The position numbers were made by a program, and so were the translations under genes. A stretch of 64,000 nt of DNA, taken from positions 68,620,501 through 68,684,500 of the forward strand of contig CM075651.1 of NCBI GenBank assembly GCA_037953625.1, read 5' to 3'. Source of the stretch: Crotalaria pallida (Eukaryota; Streptophyta; Magnoliopsida; Fabales; Fabaceae). The notes beneath the pieces are model-generated. The model made no database searches and was not told where the DNA came from. It was given only the letters and a program-made list of their open reading frames with translations. The stretch's first letter is position 1. Every line of letters begins with the position of its first letter. This document shows, piece after piece, positions 20,428-33,330 of the stretch.

Positions 20428-23400
20428 TGGCTAAAGTTCAGAAAGCTGGTGACAATCGGGTGACTCGGAAGGGCAAGGTGTATACTCTGGATGGCGAGGA
20501 AGTTACAGATGCTGATGAACTGATTAGAGGTACCGGTTATATTAATAATGTTCCTTGTGGTATTCTCTTTGATTGCGGAGCTACTCATTCATTTATTTCT
20601 GCCAATTGCATGAAGAAGTTAGGGTTGTCTGCAATAGAAATGCCTTATAAATTATCTGTCTCTACACCCACAAATTCTTCTGTAGTCACATCAACTATGT
20701 GTTTGGATTGCCCACTTCGAGTATTGGAGCGGGAATTCAAAGTAAATCTAATCTGTTTGCCTCTAACTAAACTTGACATCATTCTGGGCATGGATTGGAT
20801 GTCTCGGCACCATGTTCTGATTGACTGTCATCAGAAATCAATTACAATCAGTGATCTTTCTTTATCTGCCCTGTAGATGAATGAGGAGGCAGAGATCAGT
20901 CAGATTCCGATAGTCTGCGAATTTCCAGAAGTCTTTCCTGCAGAGATTCCTGGATTACCGCCAAACAGAGAAGTGGAGTTTAGTATTGATCTGATGCCTG
21001 GTGCAGGTCCTATTTCAATAGCCCCGTACCGGATGGCACCTCCGGAGTTAGAAGAGTTGAAAAAGCAGATAGAGGAGCTTTTGGCCAAGGGTTTGATTAG
21101 ACCGAGTGTGTCACCTTGGGGAGCTCCGATTCTTTTTGTTAAAAAGAAGGACGGAAGTCTCCGAATGTGCATCGACTACAGGCAGTTGAATGCGGTGACT
21201 ATGAAAAACAAATATCCTCTCCCTCGCATTGACGATTTGTTGGACCAATTGCGAGGAGCAGCTGTATTTTCTAAGATTGACCTTCGATCGGGATACCATC
21301 AGATCCGTATCCGAGAGGAGGACATTCCTAAAACGGCATTCAGGTCGAGATATGGACATTTTGAGTATGTGGTTATGTCCTTTGGTCTCACTAATGCTCC
21401 GGCCATCTTCATGGACTATATGAACAGGATTTTCAATCCGTACTTGGATTCTTTTGTCATAGTCTTCATCGACGACATTCTCATCTATTCTAAGAGTCCA
21501 AGTGAGCACGCCGAGCATCTGAGAATTGTGCTGCAAATTCTCAAATCCAAACAGCTTTATGCAAAACTTTCTAAATGTAGTTTCTAGTTGAATGAAGTGC
21601 AGTTTCTGGGGCATGTCATTTCTGAGAAGGGTGTTGCTGTCGATCCTTCTAAGGTGGAAGCGGTACTTAAGTGGGAGAGACCTAAGTCCATTACTGAGAT
21701 CAGAAGCTTTCTTGGTATGGCTGGGTATTATCGGAGGTTTATTGAGGGGTTTTCTAAATTGGCCCTTCCTTTGACAACTCTTACACGGAAAGGTGTTCTG
21801 TTTGAGTGGTCCTCGGAATGTGAAAGTAGTTTCCAAGAATTGAAGAGGCGGTTGACTAGTTCCCCAGTGTTAATTTTGCCGGACCCGACTCAGTCCTTCG
21901 TGGTGTATTGTGATGCTTCTAAGCAAGGGTTGGGTTGTGTGTTGATGCAGCAAGGGCAAGTCATAGCTTATGCATCCAGACAATTGAGGCAGCATGAACA
22001 GAACTATCCCACTCATGATCTTGAGTTGGCGGCAGTGGTTTTTGCTTTGAAAATCTAGAGGCATTATTTATATGGTTCAAATTCGAAGTCTTTAGCGATC
22101 ATAAAAGTCTTCGCTATCTCTTCGATCAAAAAGAGTTGAATATGAGACAGAGGAGGTGGATGGAATTTCTGAAAGACTACGACTTCGATCTTCAGTATCA
22201 TCCGGGCAAAGCCAATGTAGTGGCTGATGCACTAATTCGTAAGACTTTGCATGTCAGCAATCTGATGGTGAAAGAGATGCAATTGATCCAAGAGTTCAGT
22301 GACCTCAACTTGAACATGAAAGTGAAAGAGAAGAGCATTGTTCTTGAAATGTTGCAGGTTACTAATGACTTGATTGGTCTTATTAAAGAAAGACAAGCCG
22401 ACGATTCGGAATTGCAAAAGCTTTTAGAAGGGGCATCGGGCAATGAAGAGCCCGACTTTGTGAAAGGTTCTGATGGCATTATCCGATTTAGGGGTCGGAT
22501 ATGTGTTCCTATGGATTTTGAAGTTAGAAGAGATATCCTATGGGAAGCGTATCGAACCAAGATGAATTTCCATCCTGGTGCAACAAAGATGTACCAAGAT
22601 TTGAAAAGGATTTATTGGTGGCCGAAGTTGAAAACCGATGTGGCCGATCACGTGTCTCATTGCCTAACTTGTCAGAAAGTTAAGATTGAGCATCAAAAGC
22701 CTGGTGGTCCTTTGCGATCACTTGATATTTCGGAGTGGAAATGGGACAGTATAGCTATGGACTTTGTGACGGGTTTACCAAGGACTGCTGGAGGATGTGA
22801 TGCAGTTTGGGTGGTTGTGGACCGTCTTACAAAGTGTGCTCATTTCATTCCTATCCACAAGAAATATACTCTGGAGAAGTTGACTCAGTTGTATATCAGG
22901 GACATAGTCAAGTTGCATGGTGTTCCTACCAGTATTGTATCCGATCGTGATCCGAGATTTCTGTCTAGATTTTGGCAGAGTCTTCAGGAGGCATTGGGTA
23001 CTAAGCAGAAATTTAGTACGGCTTACCATCCGCAGTCAGACGGACAATGTGAGCGTACTATCCAGACACTTGAGGATTTGCTGAGAGCATGTGTTCTGGA
23101 GCAAGCTGGTAGTTGGGAGCAGTTACTGCCGTTGATGGAGTTCACTTACAACAACAGCTTTCACTCCAGTATCGGTATGGCACCATTTGAGGCTCTCTAC
23201 GGGAGGAAATGTAGGACGCCTCTGTGTTGGTTCCAAATAGGTGAAAATCTGTTGACAGGTCCTGACATTGTGGAAGAAACAACTGAGAAGATCACAATGA
23301 TCAAGAATAGGATGAAAACTTCACAGGATCGCCATAAGAGTTATGCTGATAGGCGAAGGAGACCTTTGAGTTTGATGTTGGGAATCATGTATTCCTAAGA

Positions 23401-23793
23401 GTGTCTCCGGTTACAGGAATCGGTAGGGCAATTAAGTCCAGGAAACTAACTCCTCGGTTTGTTGGGCCTTATGAGATTCTGAAGAAGGTTGGCCCGATGG
23501 CTTACAAGATTGCCTTACCCCCTCACTTGTCAAGGCTTCATGTCGTGTTTCATGTTTCACAATTAAGGAAATACGTCCATGATCCTTCGCATGTGGTTAC
23601 CTTAGATGATTTGCCTTTGAAGGAGAATTTGGCTTTTGAAGTTCATCCCGTTAGAATTGAAGACAGGCAGGTGAAGCAGCTCAGAGGCAAGGAAATCTCT
23701 TTGGTGAAAGTTATTTGGATCAGGAACAATGTGGAAGAGGCTACATGGGAACTGGAGGACAAGATCAGGCAGTCTCATCCACAATTGTTCGAC

Positions 23794-23813
23794 GAATTTC
23801 GAGGACGAAATTC
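23794..23813 (+). other. G2 hairpin just before the polypurine tract
   Basis: Arms GAATTTCG and CGAAATTC around the loop AGGA. The same structure is in G1 (36779-36798) and G3 (59571-59590), and with different arms in M3 (45589-45608). Confidence 0.6.
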
Positions 23814-23817
23814 AGGT

Positions 23818-23831
23818 AAGTGGGAGAGAAT
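23818..23831 (+). other. G2 polypurine tract
   Basis: AAGTGGGAGAGAAT ending at the base before the 3' LTR. Confidence 0.85.
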
Positions 23832-26342
23832 TGTAACATCCTAAACTTTATTTTAAATGAAATTATTAAATAAAAACCTAAGAAAAATTGGAATAATGAC
23901 TTAATGAATTTTGGTAGATAGGTGAGTGGTGATTATAAGTCCTAGGGGTTGTATAGAAGGCAGTTGTGGCTTCGGGCAAAGTCATATAAGCGAAATCGGG
24001 AGTTAAATCGGCGTTTTAGATGTTATAAATCGACCGAAAAGGGAAAATTAGAAATTTATTATAGGATGCTAAGAAAATCAATTCCACCGTTGGATATGAA
24101 GTTTATGGGGTGAAGAAGCTTATCTAAAAATTTGGACCTGATCCGATGGTTAATGACAAAGTTACGGCGAATCGAAGGTTGAAGACCCTGTTTCTCGCCC
24201 AGGCGCACCAGCCATGCGCCCAGGCGGGTGCACTGTTCATAAGTGCACCAAGTAGTGAAAAACCCGCCCAGGCGAGGCATCAATTCGCCCAGGCGAGCGG
24301 TGATGCGCACCAGATGCACCAATTCGCGTTTGGCGCGCCAGAATTTCCCCACCGCACGCACCAGGTGCACCAGCAGCACCAGCTGGTGCAGAACTCGCCC
24401 AAGCGAGTGATAGGCGCGCCCAGGCGCGTGGAGCACACCAGATCAGATCTGGTGCGTTGATTTTCATCTTGGGGGCTATGTTTTTTTTTCAGGCCACACG
24501 ATCTCCTGAGCTTCATGGCAAGAAAATAAAGCACTTAAAGCCCTTCATTCCTTCTCATTTCAATAGCAACACAACTCATCATCTCCATCAAATTCTCTCA
24601 AGCTCCAAGATCATTTCCACCACCAATCCTTCTCAAACACTTGGTTTTGGGCACCTCAAACCCAAAATCATTAAACCCCATCAAGTTTGTACCATGGAGG
24701 TTGGTTGAAGACTCATTCCTTCCCTCTCACTTGGCTCACACGAGTTTGCTCCCTCTCTTCCTTCTTCTTGGTTTTTCAATTTCCACCATTGATTGGGGTA
24801 AGTTAGCTTCATGCCATGAATTAATTTCCTTTCCATTTCAACTTTCCTTAGCTCATAGAGTTTGTGCTCTAAAACCTTAGGGTTCTTGCACTCATGGTTA
24901 TGTAGGGATTGTGTTTCATGCCTTCCAACGAAAACCAAGGCAAGGACAAGGATCACTCATCTTGTGCTCTCTCAAATAGGATTGTGTACCATCATTTCAT
25001 CATTTCCTTATTGAGGTGGCAAGCTAGGCTTAGGAAATTCAAGTTTCCAAGATTTTGAGCTAGGGCTCACTAAGGTTCTATTTACTTCTTGCTAATTTAA
25101 GGTAAGGAGTGGGTTATAGTGAGTATTGCCTTACTCTGGGGTTTAGTTTACGATATGCATATAATGTGTACTAGGAATTATGTGCTAGATAGGGTATTGC
25201 ACCATAGGTTAATTAATAGATAGGATTTATGAGCTAAGAATAATAGAAATGATAACATGAATGTGCTTGAATTATGTTGTTTGAATTATGGAGTATAATA
25301 GTGATAATGAGGATAATATGCCTGGACTGTGAAAGTTGATTTTATAGTGGATAATTGTGATAATTGGGTAATAAAACAATTTGGTGCAACAATTTAAGAG
25401 GGGAATGTAATTGTTAAAGAGTAAGAATGGATAATGTTGAAAGAATGAGAATGAAATACACCCGGACGCAGTAAGTCGTGATCGCGTAAAGATGCGAACG
25501 CAGTAGGTCGTGACCAGAGACAGAATGAAATATACCCGGACGCAGTAAGTCGTGACCAGCACATTAGTGCGGACGCAGTAGGACGTGACCAGGGACAAAA
25601 TGTAAAAGTAATGTGAATATAATGGAAGAGAATAGAATAAAAGACTTGATTAAAATGTTGAATTAAGAACAAAGTGGAGGTGATTGAATTATGAAACTAA
25701 TGAACATATTGTGATGTGTTGAGTTTTATTATGTGGTGATTAAATTGTTAATTGTGTTTGACTTGGTATTGCATTATGTCTTAATTGGAAACTGCGTCCC
25801 CATTTTATGTGCAATACTCACTCCTTACTATCTCCACAGGTACTGAGGAAGAGTTTGCACCCGATCAGGCCGAGCAGGAGTACTCTCCCTCACAGGGAGT
25901 GTAGGTCACTTTTAGCTATGTAGGACATGGGAATGTCCTGGGCCCGATGACCTAATGTGAATCATTTTTGTTGTATATATAATGTAAATAGCTTTTTGGG
26001 GGCCCAGGACGACTCCTTTTGGGAAGGGGTCCTATTTTGGGAAAAAATTGTTTTCCAACTTGTTTATATTCCGCTTAACTCTGATGTCTCATATTGTGGT
26101 ATCTTGATGTGTGCACGATGTGGCACTAGATGATATATACATATATGTGAATAGCCCTGCTGGCTTTGAAGTTTGAATGTTGTTGTTTATCAGGTTGCAT
26201 GAAAACCAGAACTTTTGGGAAAGTCCTAAAAACAAACAAAACTCCGTCCGTTTGACGGGAGATTTTTATAAATTAAAAAAAAAATTTTAAATTCACTATT
26301 TTAATTAAGGATATAAAAGGGTAAATAAACTTAGGTGTTACA
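23832..26342 (+). repeat. G2 3' LTR (2511 bp)
   Basis: Partner of 16760-19282, with the same ends and internal order. Its palindrome pairs are at 24196/24217, 24265/24286 and 24396/24417, all exactly 21 bp apart; sites decayed in the 5' LTR are intact or differently decayed here. Confidence 0.93.
24196..24426. promoter_or_regulatory. G2 palindrome pairs (CGCCCAGGCG) in the 3' LTR
   Basis: Five of six sites are perfect CGCCCAGGCG; the one at 24396 reads CGCCCAAGCG. Spacing within each pair is 21 bp. Confidence 0.7.
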
Positions 26343-26347
26343 AAAAC
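26343..26347. other. Right target-site duplication of G2 (AAAAC)
   Basis: Matches 16755-16759. Confidence 0.88.
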
Positions 26348-27821
26348 AATACCATCATAGCGATATTATCATAGGTTTGTTTTCAATCAGTTGTTAAAAG
26401 TATCAATTGATATGATAAAACGTTGTGAATTCACGTTTTATCAAGAGTTGATTTCCGTCAATAGAATTGCCGCTTGAGACAGTGAATAATTATGGCTGCA
26501 TGAATTCATATAGGTTAATATAGATTATATATTAATGTGATAATTACCCTTTTTGGTACACGTTGATCCAGTTTTTGCGCCACATGAACTTAACGTATCA
26601 TTGGGTGAATTGTGCAGTGAAAGTTTTTGGTTAATATCAATTGTGCCGCATGCAATTTGGCCACATGATTGAATCCTTGGAAAGGCAAATAGGAATTTGA
26701 TTCCTTAGCTGGCCAAATTGTATTTTTTTTTAAGAGTTGATACGTTATTATTTTATCAAGAGTTGATAAAATATAATTATTTTTTTTATAATTCGTAACA
26801 AACATAATTTTAATAAAATAATAATGTATTTTATTTAATATGTTGTTTGTTGTATGGTGAATGGTCATGGCCTTTTAGATCGTTTCGCGCCTTGTGTATG
26901 TTTTATTTTCTTTTGGTTTATTTTTAAATACGGCCTGCGTGTCGTAACTCTCTCTATATTCAATATGTATTTCTTTTCTCATCTAAATCCCCTCATGAAC
27001 GAGGTTTCTATTTGTAATATTTTTTTTTAAAATTGCGAAAGACTTGAAGATGAAAAAGGAAAGAGATTTAAGGAAGGCTCTTGGAGAAGAACCGGTGCAT
27101 ACATTCAAGGAATGCTCTTGGAGAAGAAGCTATGCGTTTAGGATCTTTGTATTAATTCACTCATTGGCTTGGGTGAATTAGTTTTTCTAGGCCATGACCA
27201 TATCACGTAGTTTATAATTATAGTATGTATGGGATGCATGTTATCGTTATAATGTATGTTAATGTAGGATAAAATAGGTGAGATCACTTAAATATAAAAC
27301 CCCTCAAACTGAAATATTAAGTTATATGCCTTCCAATGCTTGACACTCGTCTTGGTTGATGTCGTTTTGAATGTGGGTCTGCTAAAGTAGAGTACGTTTA
27401 TCTACATTGGTCAGACGCGAAGGAATAAATGTAATATTCGTTATGTCAACCATTGGGTCTAACTTAAATGGATGGTTCAATAGGATTGAAGATCTATAGG
27501 CAAAAGAATTGGGTATAAATTAATAAGGTAATTTTGAATAAATGTTATTCACCCAATTGATCCAAGAGTCACATGAGATGTGATTGGGAAAAGGTTCCTT
27601 ACCTAAATAATCAAATTATGGGTGATCAGCTAAAGTTGACTCATAATAAGATGAAATATGGATCTTGGTCCCACTAGAAAATCTTACGCTGAGATTTTCC
27701 GAGTCAATATTGAGGGTTATTGATTTGAGGAAAATATTGGGAGTAATATTTAATGAAAGTCCTTATTAAATATTTAATAAACATGATTTTAATTCTGCTT
27801 TTATTTTGTTGTTAGATCACC
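26348..27821 (+). other. C1 leader, part 2
   Basis: About 1.5 kb of AT-rich non-coding sequence between the G2 insertion and the copia Gag start. I see no ORF of interest. With part 1 the leader is about 1.6 kb, long for a copia element but in the range of Angela/BARE-type leaders. Confidence 0.65.
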
Positions 27822-30800
27822 ATGACTTCAAACAATTCAAATAACTTATCACTGCGATCGGTCCTTGAGAAGGACAAACTGACGGGAATTAATTTCCTGG
27901 ACTGGTATCGAAACCTATGGATTGTCCTTAGGAATGAGAAAAAGCTGTATGTGCTAGAGCAACCGCTCCTTGAAGCACCCCCCGCTAATGCACCAGCTGC
28001 TGAGCGGAATGCTTTCCGTAGACATCAAGATGATGCCTTAGAGGTTGGAACTCTCATGCTTGTCACTATGACCCCTGACCTTCAGAAGGTTCACGAGAAC
28101 ATGAGTGTGTACGATATGATCGTACACCTTAAGGAGCTCTATCAAGGGCAAGCAAGACATGAGCGTTTTTGAGGTCACAAGGTCCCTTTTCACTTGTAAG
28201 ATGACAAAGGGAAGCCCAGTTAGTCATCATGTAATCAAGATGATTGGTTATATTGAGAACATTGAGAGGATGGGTTTCCAACTAGGTCAAGAGTTGGCCG
28301 TTGACTTAGTTCTGCATTCCTTACCACAGAGCTTTAGTCAGTTTGTCATGAATTACAACATGAACAACATTGACAGCACTCTAACTGAATTGTTAGGGAA
28401 GTTGAAAACTGCTGAGCATGATATCAACAAAGGAAAAACTGTATTGTTGGTTCAAAATGGAAAGGGCAAAGGTAAGGCCAAAGGGAAAGCACAAAAACCT
28501 AAGGATAAGAGCAAAGCTAGAGTAGCTAAGGCTCTTAAGCCTAAAGGTGGGGTGGCTAAGGAGGGAAATTTCTTCCATTGTAACAAGGAGGGACATTGGA
28601 AGAGGAATTGCCCAGATTACCTTAAAGAGAAAGAAATGAAGAAAAGCAGAGCCTCTTCTTCAGGTATTTTTGTTATAGAAGTTAATTTTTCTGCTTCAAC
28701 ATCATGGGTATTAGATCCTGGATGTGGATCTCACATTTGTGTTAATGAGCAGGATCTAAAAAGGAGTAGAAGATTAGCTAAAGGTGAAGTTGAACTGCGA
28801 GTTGGAAATGAAGCAAGAGTTGCCGCCATTGCTGTTGGAACTTGTAGTTTAACCTTACCTAGTGGATTAGTTTTAGAACTAGAGGATGTTTATTGTGTAC
28901 CTGCTATTCGTAGGAATATTATTTCAGTTTCATGTTTAGACAAAGTAGGTTTTTCTTTTTCAATAAGGAACAAGTGTTGTTCCATTTATTTGAATGAGAT
29001 GTTTTATGGCAGTGCAAAATTAATAAATGGTCTTTATTTGTTAGATCTTGATCATCCAATCTATAACATTAATGCTAAAAGGTTTAAATCAAATGATACA
29101 AACCAAACTTTTCTTTGGCATTGTCGTTTGGGCCATATAAATGAGAAACACATTTCTAAGCTTCATAAAGATGAATTCTTAGACTCATTTGATTTTTAAT
29201 CTTATGAGACATGTGAGTCTTGTTTGTTGGGCAAGATGACAAAGGGCCCATTTACTGGCAGCAGTGAACGGGCTAATGAACTTTTGGGACTCATACATAC
29301 AGATGTATGTGGGCCTATGAGTTCAAATGCTAGAGGAGGTTACCCGTACTTCGTCACATTTACTGATGATTTTAGTAGATATGGGTATGTATATCTGATG
29401 AAATACAAACATGAAACCTTTGAAAAGTTCAAGGAATTCAAGAATGAAGTACAAAATCAACTTGGCAAAAGTATTAAAGCCCTTCGATCTGATCGAGGTG
29501 GTGAATACCTTAGCCAAGAGTTCGATGACTATCTTAAAGAGTGTGGTATAGTATCACAACTCACTCCTCCTGGAACGCCCCAGTGGAATGGTGTTTCAGA
29601 AAGGAGAAACTGAACCTTGTTGGACATGGTTAGGTGTATGATGAGTCAATCGGACCTTCCTATCTCTTTTTGCGGACATGCTCTGCTTACAGCTGCTTTT
29701 ACACTTAACCGATCTCTATCGAAAGCGGTTGAAAAGACACCATATGAGATATGGACTGGGAGGCGTCCTAGTATGTCTTTTATCAGGATTTGGGGTTGTG
29801 ATGTTTATGTGAAACGTCCACTTTCTGATAATCTCAGTCCCAAATCTGACAAATGCTACTTTGTAGGATATCCCAAAGAAACTAAGGGATACTATTTCTA
29901 CAATCCCACAAAAGGCAAAGTGTTTGTCGCTCGCACAGGCGTATTTCTTGAAAGAGAATTTCTCTCTAAAGGAAATAGTGAGAGGAAAATAGATCTTGAT
30001 GAGATTTAAGAATCCCAAAGTAGCCAAGACCAAGCGATGGATGTTGAGCAAGTTCCACAAGATGTTGTGGATGTACAACCTGCTCAAGTTACACAAGTTT
30101 TGCGTAGGTCAAGTAGGATTCCTCTTCAGCCGGAGAGATATGGATTTCTCTTGACTCAAGAGGATGACATTATGATTTTTGATCAAGATGAACCTACTAC
30201 TTACCAAGAGGCTATAAACAGCCCTGACTCTGAGAAATGGCTTCAAGCCATGAGATCTGAGATGGAGTCCATGCACACCAACCAAGTTTGGATCTTGGTT
30301 GGTCTACCTGATGGGGTAAAACCAATTGGGTGCAAATGGGTTTTCAAGAAGAAGACTGACATGGATGGTAATGTACATACCTTTAAAGGACGATTGGTGC
30401 TAAAGGTTTCAAACAAGTTCATGGTATTGACTATGATGAAACTTTTTCACCGGTTGCCATGCTTAAATCCATTAGGATCTTGCTTGCTATTGCAGCATTT
30501 CATGATTATGAAATCTGGCAGATGGATGTCAAAACTGCTTTCCTTAATGGAAATCTTTTAGAGGATGTGTATATGACACAGCCTGAAGGTTTTGTTGATC
30601 CAAAGCATGCTGGAAAGGTTTGTAAGCTGCAACGATCCATTTATGGATTGAAACAAGCTTCTAGGAGTTGGAATATTCGGTTCGATGATGCAATCAAACA
30701 ATTTGGTTTCATCAAGAACGAAGAAGAGTCTTGTGTATATAAGAAGGTTAGTGGGAGCGCAATTGTCTTTCTTGTGTTGTATGTGGATGACATACTACTC

Positions 30801-31769
30801 ATCGGGAATGACATTCCTACCTTACAATCTGTTAAGACTTGGTTAGGGAATTGCTTTTCTATGAAGGATTTGGGTGAAGCAACCTATATATTAGGCATCA
30901 AGATTTATAGAGATAGATCAAGGAGATTGCTTGGCCTAAGTCAAAGTTCGTACATAGACAAAGTGTTGAAACGGTTTAACATGCAGGATTCCAAAAGGGG
31001 ATCTTTGCCAATGTCACATGGTATAACCTTGTCAAAGGAACAGTGTCCTTCCACTAAGGAAGAAAGGGAACGCATGGATAGAATTCCATATGCATCTGCA
31101 ATTGGATCTATCATGTATGCCATGATATGTACTCGACTTGATGTTTCGTATGCTTTGAGCATGACAAGCAGATACCAGTCAGATCCAGGTGAAGGTCACT
31201 GGATAGCAGTCAAGAATATCCTAAAGTACTTAAGAAGAACTAAGGATGCTTTCTTGGTATATGGAGGTGAAGATGAGCTGGTTGTAAAGGGTTACACCGA
31301 CGCTAGCTTCCAGACTGATAAGGACAATTTCAGATCACAATCTGGATTTGTATTTTGTTTGAATGGTGGGGCTATATGCTGGAAGAGTTCAAAGCAAGAG
31401 ACTGTAGCCGATTCTACAACAGAAGCTGAGTATATAGCTGCATCAGAAGCAGCAAAGGAAGCGGTTTGGATTAAGAAGTTCATAACTGAACTTGATGTTG
31501 TTCCTAGTATTGAGTTTCCAGTGGACATCTATTGTGACAACAATGGAGCCATTGCGCAAGCTAAGGAACCGAGATCTCACCAGAAATCCAAACATATACT
31601 TCGGCGTTTTCACATCATTCGAGAGATAATTGACAGAGGAGATGTGAAGATATGCAGAGTTTCAACAGATGATAATATTGCTGATCCACTAACTAAACCT
31701 CTTGCGATAAAAAAGCATGAGGGACATGTTAGGGCTTATGGTATTAGATACATGAGCGATTGGCTCTAG
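27822..31769 (+). pseudogene. gag-pol: C1 gag-pol (copia polyprotein), broken
   Basis: ATG at 27822 after an AT-rich leader. Order: UBN2-type Gag (27822-28480); zinc knuckle near 28570-28611 in which the first Cys position is Phe; protease near 28709 with LDPGCGSH where DSG or DTG is expected; GAG-pre-integrase about 29100-29230; integrase core about 29230-29620; RT about 30230-30900 with YVDDILL; RNase H about 31270-31690. Breaks: frameshift near 28165, stops at 29197-29199, 29611-29613 and 30007-30009, frameshift near 30398. The normal stop is at 31767-31769, just before the polypurine tract. Confidence 0.92.
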
Positions 31770-31772
31770 TGC

Positions 31773-31783
31773 AAGTGGGAGAT
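31773..31783 (+). other. C1 polypurine tract
   Basis: AAGTGGGAGAT directly before the 3' LTR. Confidence 0.85.
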
Positions 31784-33325
31784 TGTTGGAGTGTGCCCTA
31801 GAGGCAATCGTATTTTCTCTTTTACTTTTACTTATTTCATGTTTATGGATTATTACTATTAATCATAATGAGGCATTTCATTTATTATATTTATGCTTTA
31901 ATTCTTTAATTAAAATAGATATAATAAAGTCCTTAGGATTATAAGTTCAATGTCATAAGAATATCAAGTACATGACTTGATAGTGAGATCTTATTGATTG
32001 ATAATTATCCTTAAAGATTCCCTAGTCGAGTATTATAGTTAATAAGGACAACTATAATACATCGAGACTAGTATGTGGCAGACTGATGACTGTATCTCAC
32101 CGGTCATGGATATGGGATATCAAGTCTTCACGTAAGTACACATTGGGACAATTGTGTACTGGATTGACCCGCCGTGAGAATGCTACATGGGTTATTAAGT
32201 GAGTGTCATAAGCGATTCTCATAGTGACAATGGTGTACATGGTCCTTCGACTTGAAGTCGCTACAGTTCCCAACATGAGGAATTATATGCTTTCACGCAA
32301 TCAAACGTCATCTTTAACCAGGTGATCATAACGGTTGTAGTCGGGTATATGACAAATCATGTAGAGGGATGTGAGTGACGTAGATGGGATTTGTCCTTCC
32401 TTATTAATAGGAATTATATCTCTGGGCCCCTTGATTGAGTGAGACGTTGAAATGTATGGCCATACTCAAGACAGTCAATATGAGATATTGACGAGACTTG
32501 TTTAGACGCGTCTACTCAGGGATCAAGAAACCATAGGTTACACTATTCATGGGTGACACGTTCCATGCCATGAGTGTAACTATGATATTTGGACAAAGGG
32601 ATTAAGCTTACACATGTTCATTGGTCATAGTAAAAGGTTTAGTCAAATCACAGACATTCCTATCACTTGGGTAGCAATGATGTGTTGCTAGATACCGCTC
32701 ATTGCTTGTAAAGTTAAAATGTGATTTTAACATTACTGCCAACGTTACAGGAACCTATAGGGTCACACACTAAGAGCAGATAAAATTGGAGATATCACAT
32801 TTGATAAAAATACAATAGTTGTATTTTTATAAAATTAAATCTTTTTGATATGATTAAGATATGATTCGTTTTATCTTTATGTATAAGATATAAATTTGAT
32901 TTTATCTTCTACATATAAGATAGGATTCGAATTTATCTCCTAAAAGCCCAACCAGTTGGTCTGATAATATTATAAATATAATATTATTAGCTTTAGGGGA
33001 AAATGATGTGTGAGACACAGAACGGCAACCCTAGCCGTCATATCAGAGAGTGAGTGATACACAGACTCTCTCTTCTCTACTAGCATTGAGAAGAGAGACG
33101 TGACTCCAATTGGGAATTTGTTCGTGTGGATACCAATAGAGGCACAACACATTGATGTGCTCGTGATTGACGAAGCGTTCGTGATAAGATTCGTTGGTCT
33201 CCTCTTCCCTACAAAAGGTAATTTTATTCCCTATCTCAAATCATGCTTTCACATGGATCCTGGATGGAAATAGGATTTATTTATTTATTTTTTCCGCTGC
33301 GTTTGTCACATCCTATTTCCTAACA
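31784..33325 (+). repeat. C1 3' LTR (1542 bp)
   Basis: Partner of 15075-16612, starting TGTTGGAGTG and ending TAACA next to GTTTC. Confidence 0.93.
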
Positions 33326-33330
33326 GTTTC
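33326..33330. other. Right target-site duplication of C1 (GTTTC)
   Basis: Matches 15070-15074. Confidence 0.92.

Larger units (their letters stand above)
20428..23844 (+). pseudogene. pol: G2 pol (protease, RT, RNase H, integrase, chromodomain), broken
   Basis: Protease active-site motif near 20574 reads CGATHSF where relatives have SGATHSF. RT covers about 20940-21600 with FIDDILIYSK near 21464; RNase H about 21890-22170; integrase HHCC zinc finger about 22570-22690; catalytic Asp, Asp, Glu near 22760, 22940 and 23050; chromodomain-like end near 23690-23790. In-frame stops lie at 20874-20876, 21585-21587 and 22056-22058, frameshifts near 22081 and 23370. Unlike G1 and G3, no stop precedes the polypurine tract: the frame runs through it and stops at 23842, inside the LTR. 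Confidence 0.9.
16760..26342 (+). mobile_element. G2: Tekay/Del-like Ty3/gypsy chromovirus nested in the C1 leader
   Basis: A 9.58 kb element with 2.5 kb LTRs, a tRNA-Met primer site, degraded gag-pol with a chromodomain-like end, a polypurine tract and the duplication AAAAC. It is the innermost layer of the left block and therefore the youngest insertion there in relative order. Four in-frame stops and two frameshifts show it is not autonomous. Confidence 0.93.
15075..33325 (+). mobile_element. C1: Ty1/copia element nested in G1 gag, hosting G2
   Basis: Bounded by LTRs TGTTGG...TAACA and the duplication GTTTC. The domain order gag, protease, integrase, reverse transcriptase, RNase H is the copia order. 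Without G2 and its duplicated site it is about 8.66 kb. LTR length (1.54 kb) and integrase style resemble the Angela/BARE or Tork group; the lineage is a tentative call from memory of those families. Confidence 0.92.

Noticed and set aside
26348..27821. Possible host gene fragment between G2 and the C1 Gag
   Set aside because: AT-rich with no extended ORF; position and the G2 target duplication show it is the copia leader.
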